This document shows positions 48,554 to 49,179 of a DNA stretch of 49,179 bases, in pieces. Below the pieces are notes generated by a model. That model worked only from the letters and a program-made list of their open reading frames with translations, made no database searches and was not told where the DNA came from. Made by a program: the position numbers and the translations under genes. The stretch is from Litoribacterium kuwaitense (lineage in GTDB: Bacteria > Bacillota > Bacilli > Bacillales > DSM-28697), in the NCBI RefSeq assembly GCF_011058155.1, contig NZ_JAALFC010000026.1, forward strand, positions 1 to 49,179, in the 5' to 3' direction. The first letter of the stretch is position 1. Each line of letters starts with the position of its first letter.

Positions 48554-49179
48554 ATGTCACATATGCAGAGCGATGAAAAATGGAGACCCTTTGACAAGCA
48601 GCACAAAACTGAAGTCATGGGCATTGTTAATGTAACACCAGATTCTTTTTCAGACGGCGGTGCCTATAATACAGTGGTATCGGCAGTAGATCATGCCCTA
48701 GCGCTCGTCAATGATGGTGCAGACATTTTAGATATTGGTGGCGAATCGACTCGTCCTGGTGCGGATTATGTGGATGAGGCAGAGGAAACCAACAGGGTTG
48801 TCCCGGTGATCGAAGCGTTGGTGGAAAAAACCGATCGACCTGTCTCGATTGATACGTACAAAAGTAAAACGGCTGAGGCGGCAGTAAACGCCGGAGCATC
48901 TATAATTAATGATGTGTGGGGCGGGTTATACGATCCCGAGATTCTTGATGTAGCAGCTGCCACGAAAGCAAAGCTCATTATTACTCACAACAGAAAAGAT
49001 CGGAACTACACAGATTTTATGACCGACGTTTGTGAAGACCTGCGCCGGCAGATTGAAGCAGCCAAAAAAAGAGGCGTACAAAAAGAGCAGATCATTTTAG
49101 ATCCTGGCGTCGGTTTTGCGAAATCACCTGCACAAAACATTGAAGTCATTCGTCACTTAGACGACATTGCTGTATGGGG
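48554..49179 (+). CDS. folP: Dihydropteroate synthase (partial, cut by window end)
   Basis: FolP (Sul) condenses p-aminobenzoate with dihydropterin pyrophosphate and is the sulfonamide target. The first ~208 residues are present, with the TIM-barrel signatures MGIVNVTPDSFSDGG, DIGGESTRPGA, SIDTYKS, INDVWGG and LDPGVGFAK. ATG 48554 has SD AAGGAGA and begins 12 bases after pabC. The frame is open to the window end. Confidence 0.97.
   Translation, partial: MSHMQSDEKWRPFDKQHKTEVMGIVNVTPDSFSDGGAYNTVVSAVDHALALVNDGADILDIGGESTRPGADYVDEAEETNRVVPVIEALVEKTDRPVSIDTYKSKTAEAAVNAGASIINDVWGGLYDPEILDVAAATKAKLIITHNRKDRNYTDFMTDVCEDLRRQIEAAKKRGVQKEQIILDPGVGFAKSPAQNIEVIRHLDDIAVW

Overview
This window is a conserved, origin-proximal core segment from an endospore-forming member of the Bacillaceae (Firmicutes). 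The gene order follows the Bacillus subtilis csfB-to-folP (sul) interval almost gene for gene. Nearly all genes are on the + strand. Strong Shine-Dalgarno (SD) sequences, frequent TTG/GTG starts and many sporulation genes fit this assignment. Some protein details recall alkaliphilic Bacillaceae, but the species cannot be fixed from this sequence alone.

Layout. 1-180: the 3' end of a 23S rRNA gene and its terminator, with no 5S gene after it. 376-5581: csfB, yaaO, tmk, darA, holB, ricT, yabA. 5790-6531: a decayed IS200/IS605 element (tnpA and tnpB remnants). 6585-11131: yabB, yazA, rsmI, abrB (reverse strand), metS. 11267-11760: four tandem copies of a structured ~128-bp repeat. 11833-20275: tatD, yabE, rnmV, rsmA, yabG, veg, sspF, ispE, purR, ridA, spoVG. 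20345-21121: a convergent polysaccharide deacetylase gene. 21237-28849: glmU, prs, ctc, pth, fin, mfd. 29000-33348: spoVT, yabN, rqcP, yabP, yabQ, divIC, yabR. 33523-33683: tRNA-Met and tRNA-Glu. 34023-42411: spoIIE, yabS, yabT, tilS, hprT, ftsH. 42769-49179: coaX, hslO, cysK and the folate genes pabB, pabA, pabC and folP (the last cut by the window end).

The genes combine housekeeping (DNA replication and repair, rRNA/tRNA modification, nucleotide and cell-wall precursors, folate, cysteine) with sporulation control. Candidate promoters can be read for Spo0A/sigma-A (spoIIE; 0A boxes at abrB), sigma-H (spoVG), sigma-F (csfB), sigma-E (yabP), sigma-G (sspF, spoVT, possibly fin) and sigma-K (yabG).

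Two things stand out. First, nine places in otherwise well-conserved genes need one extra base to restore the reading frame (yaaO, yabE, purR, mfd, spoVT, the yabN/rqcP junction, yabQ, hprT, ftsH). Most are in short homopolymers, so uncorrected sequencing deletions are the likeliest cause. Second, several promoter-proximal genes (fin, sspF, yabP, and more weakly yabE and yabG) share one architecture. A 5' arm upstream of the local promoter's start site can pair with the Shine-Dalgarno region, and the promoter -10 lies in the loop. Read-through mRNA from the upstream gene would then have a masked ribosome site, while mRNA from the gene's own promoter would not. This is a testable proposal, not a demonstrated mechanism.
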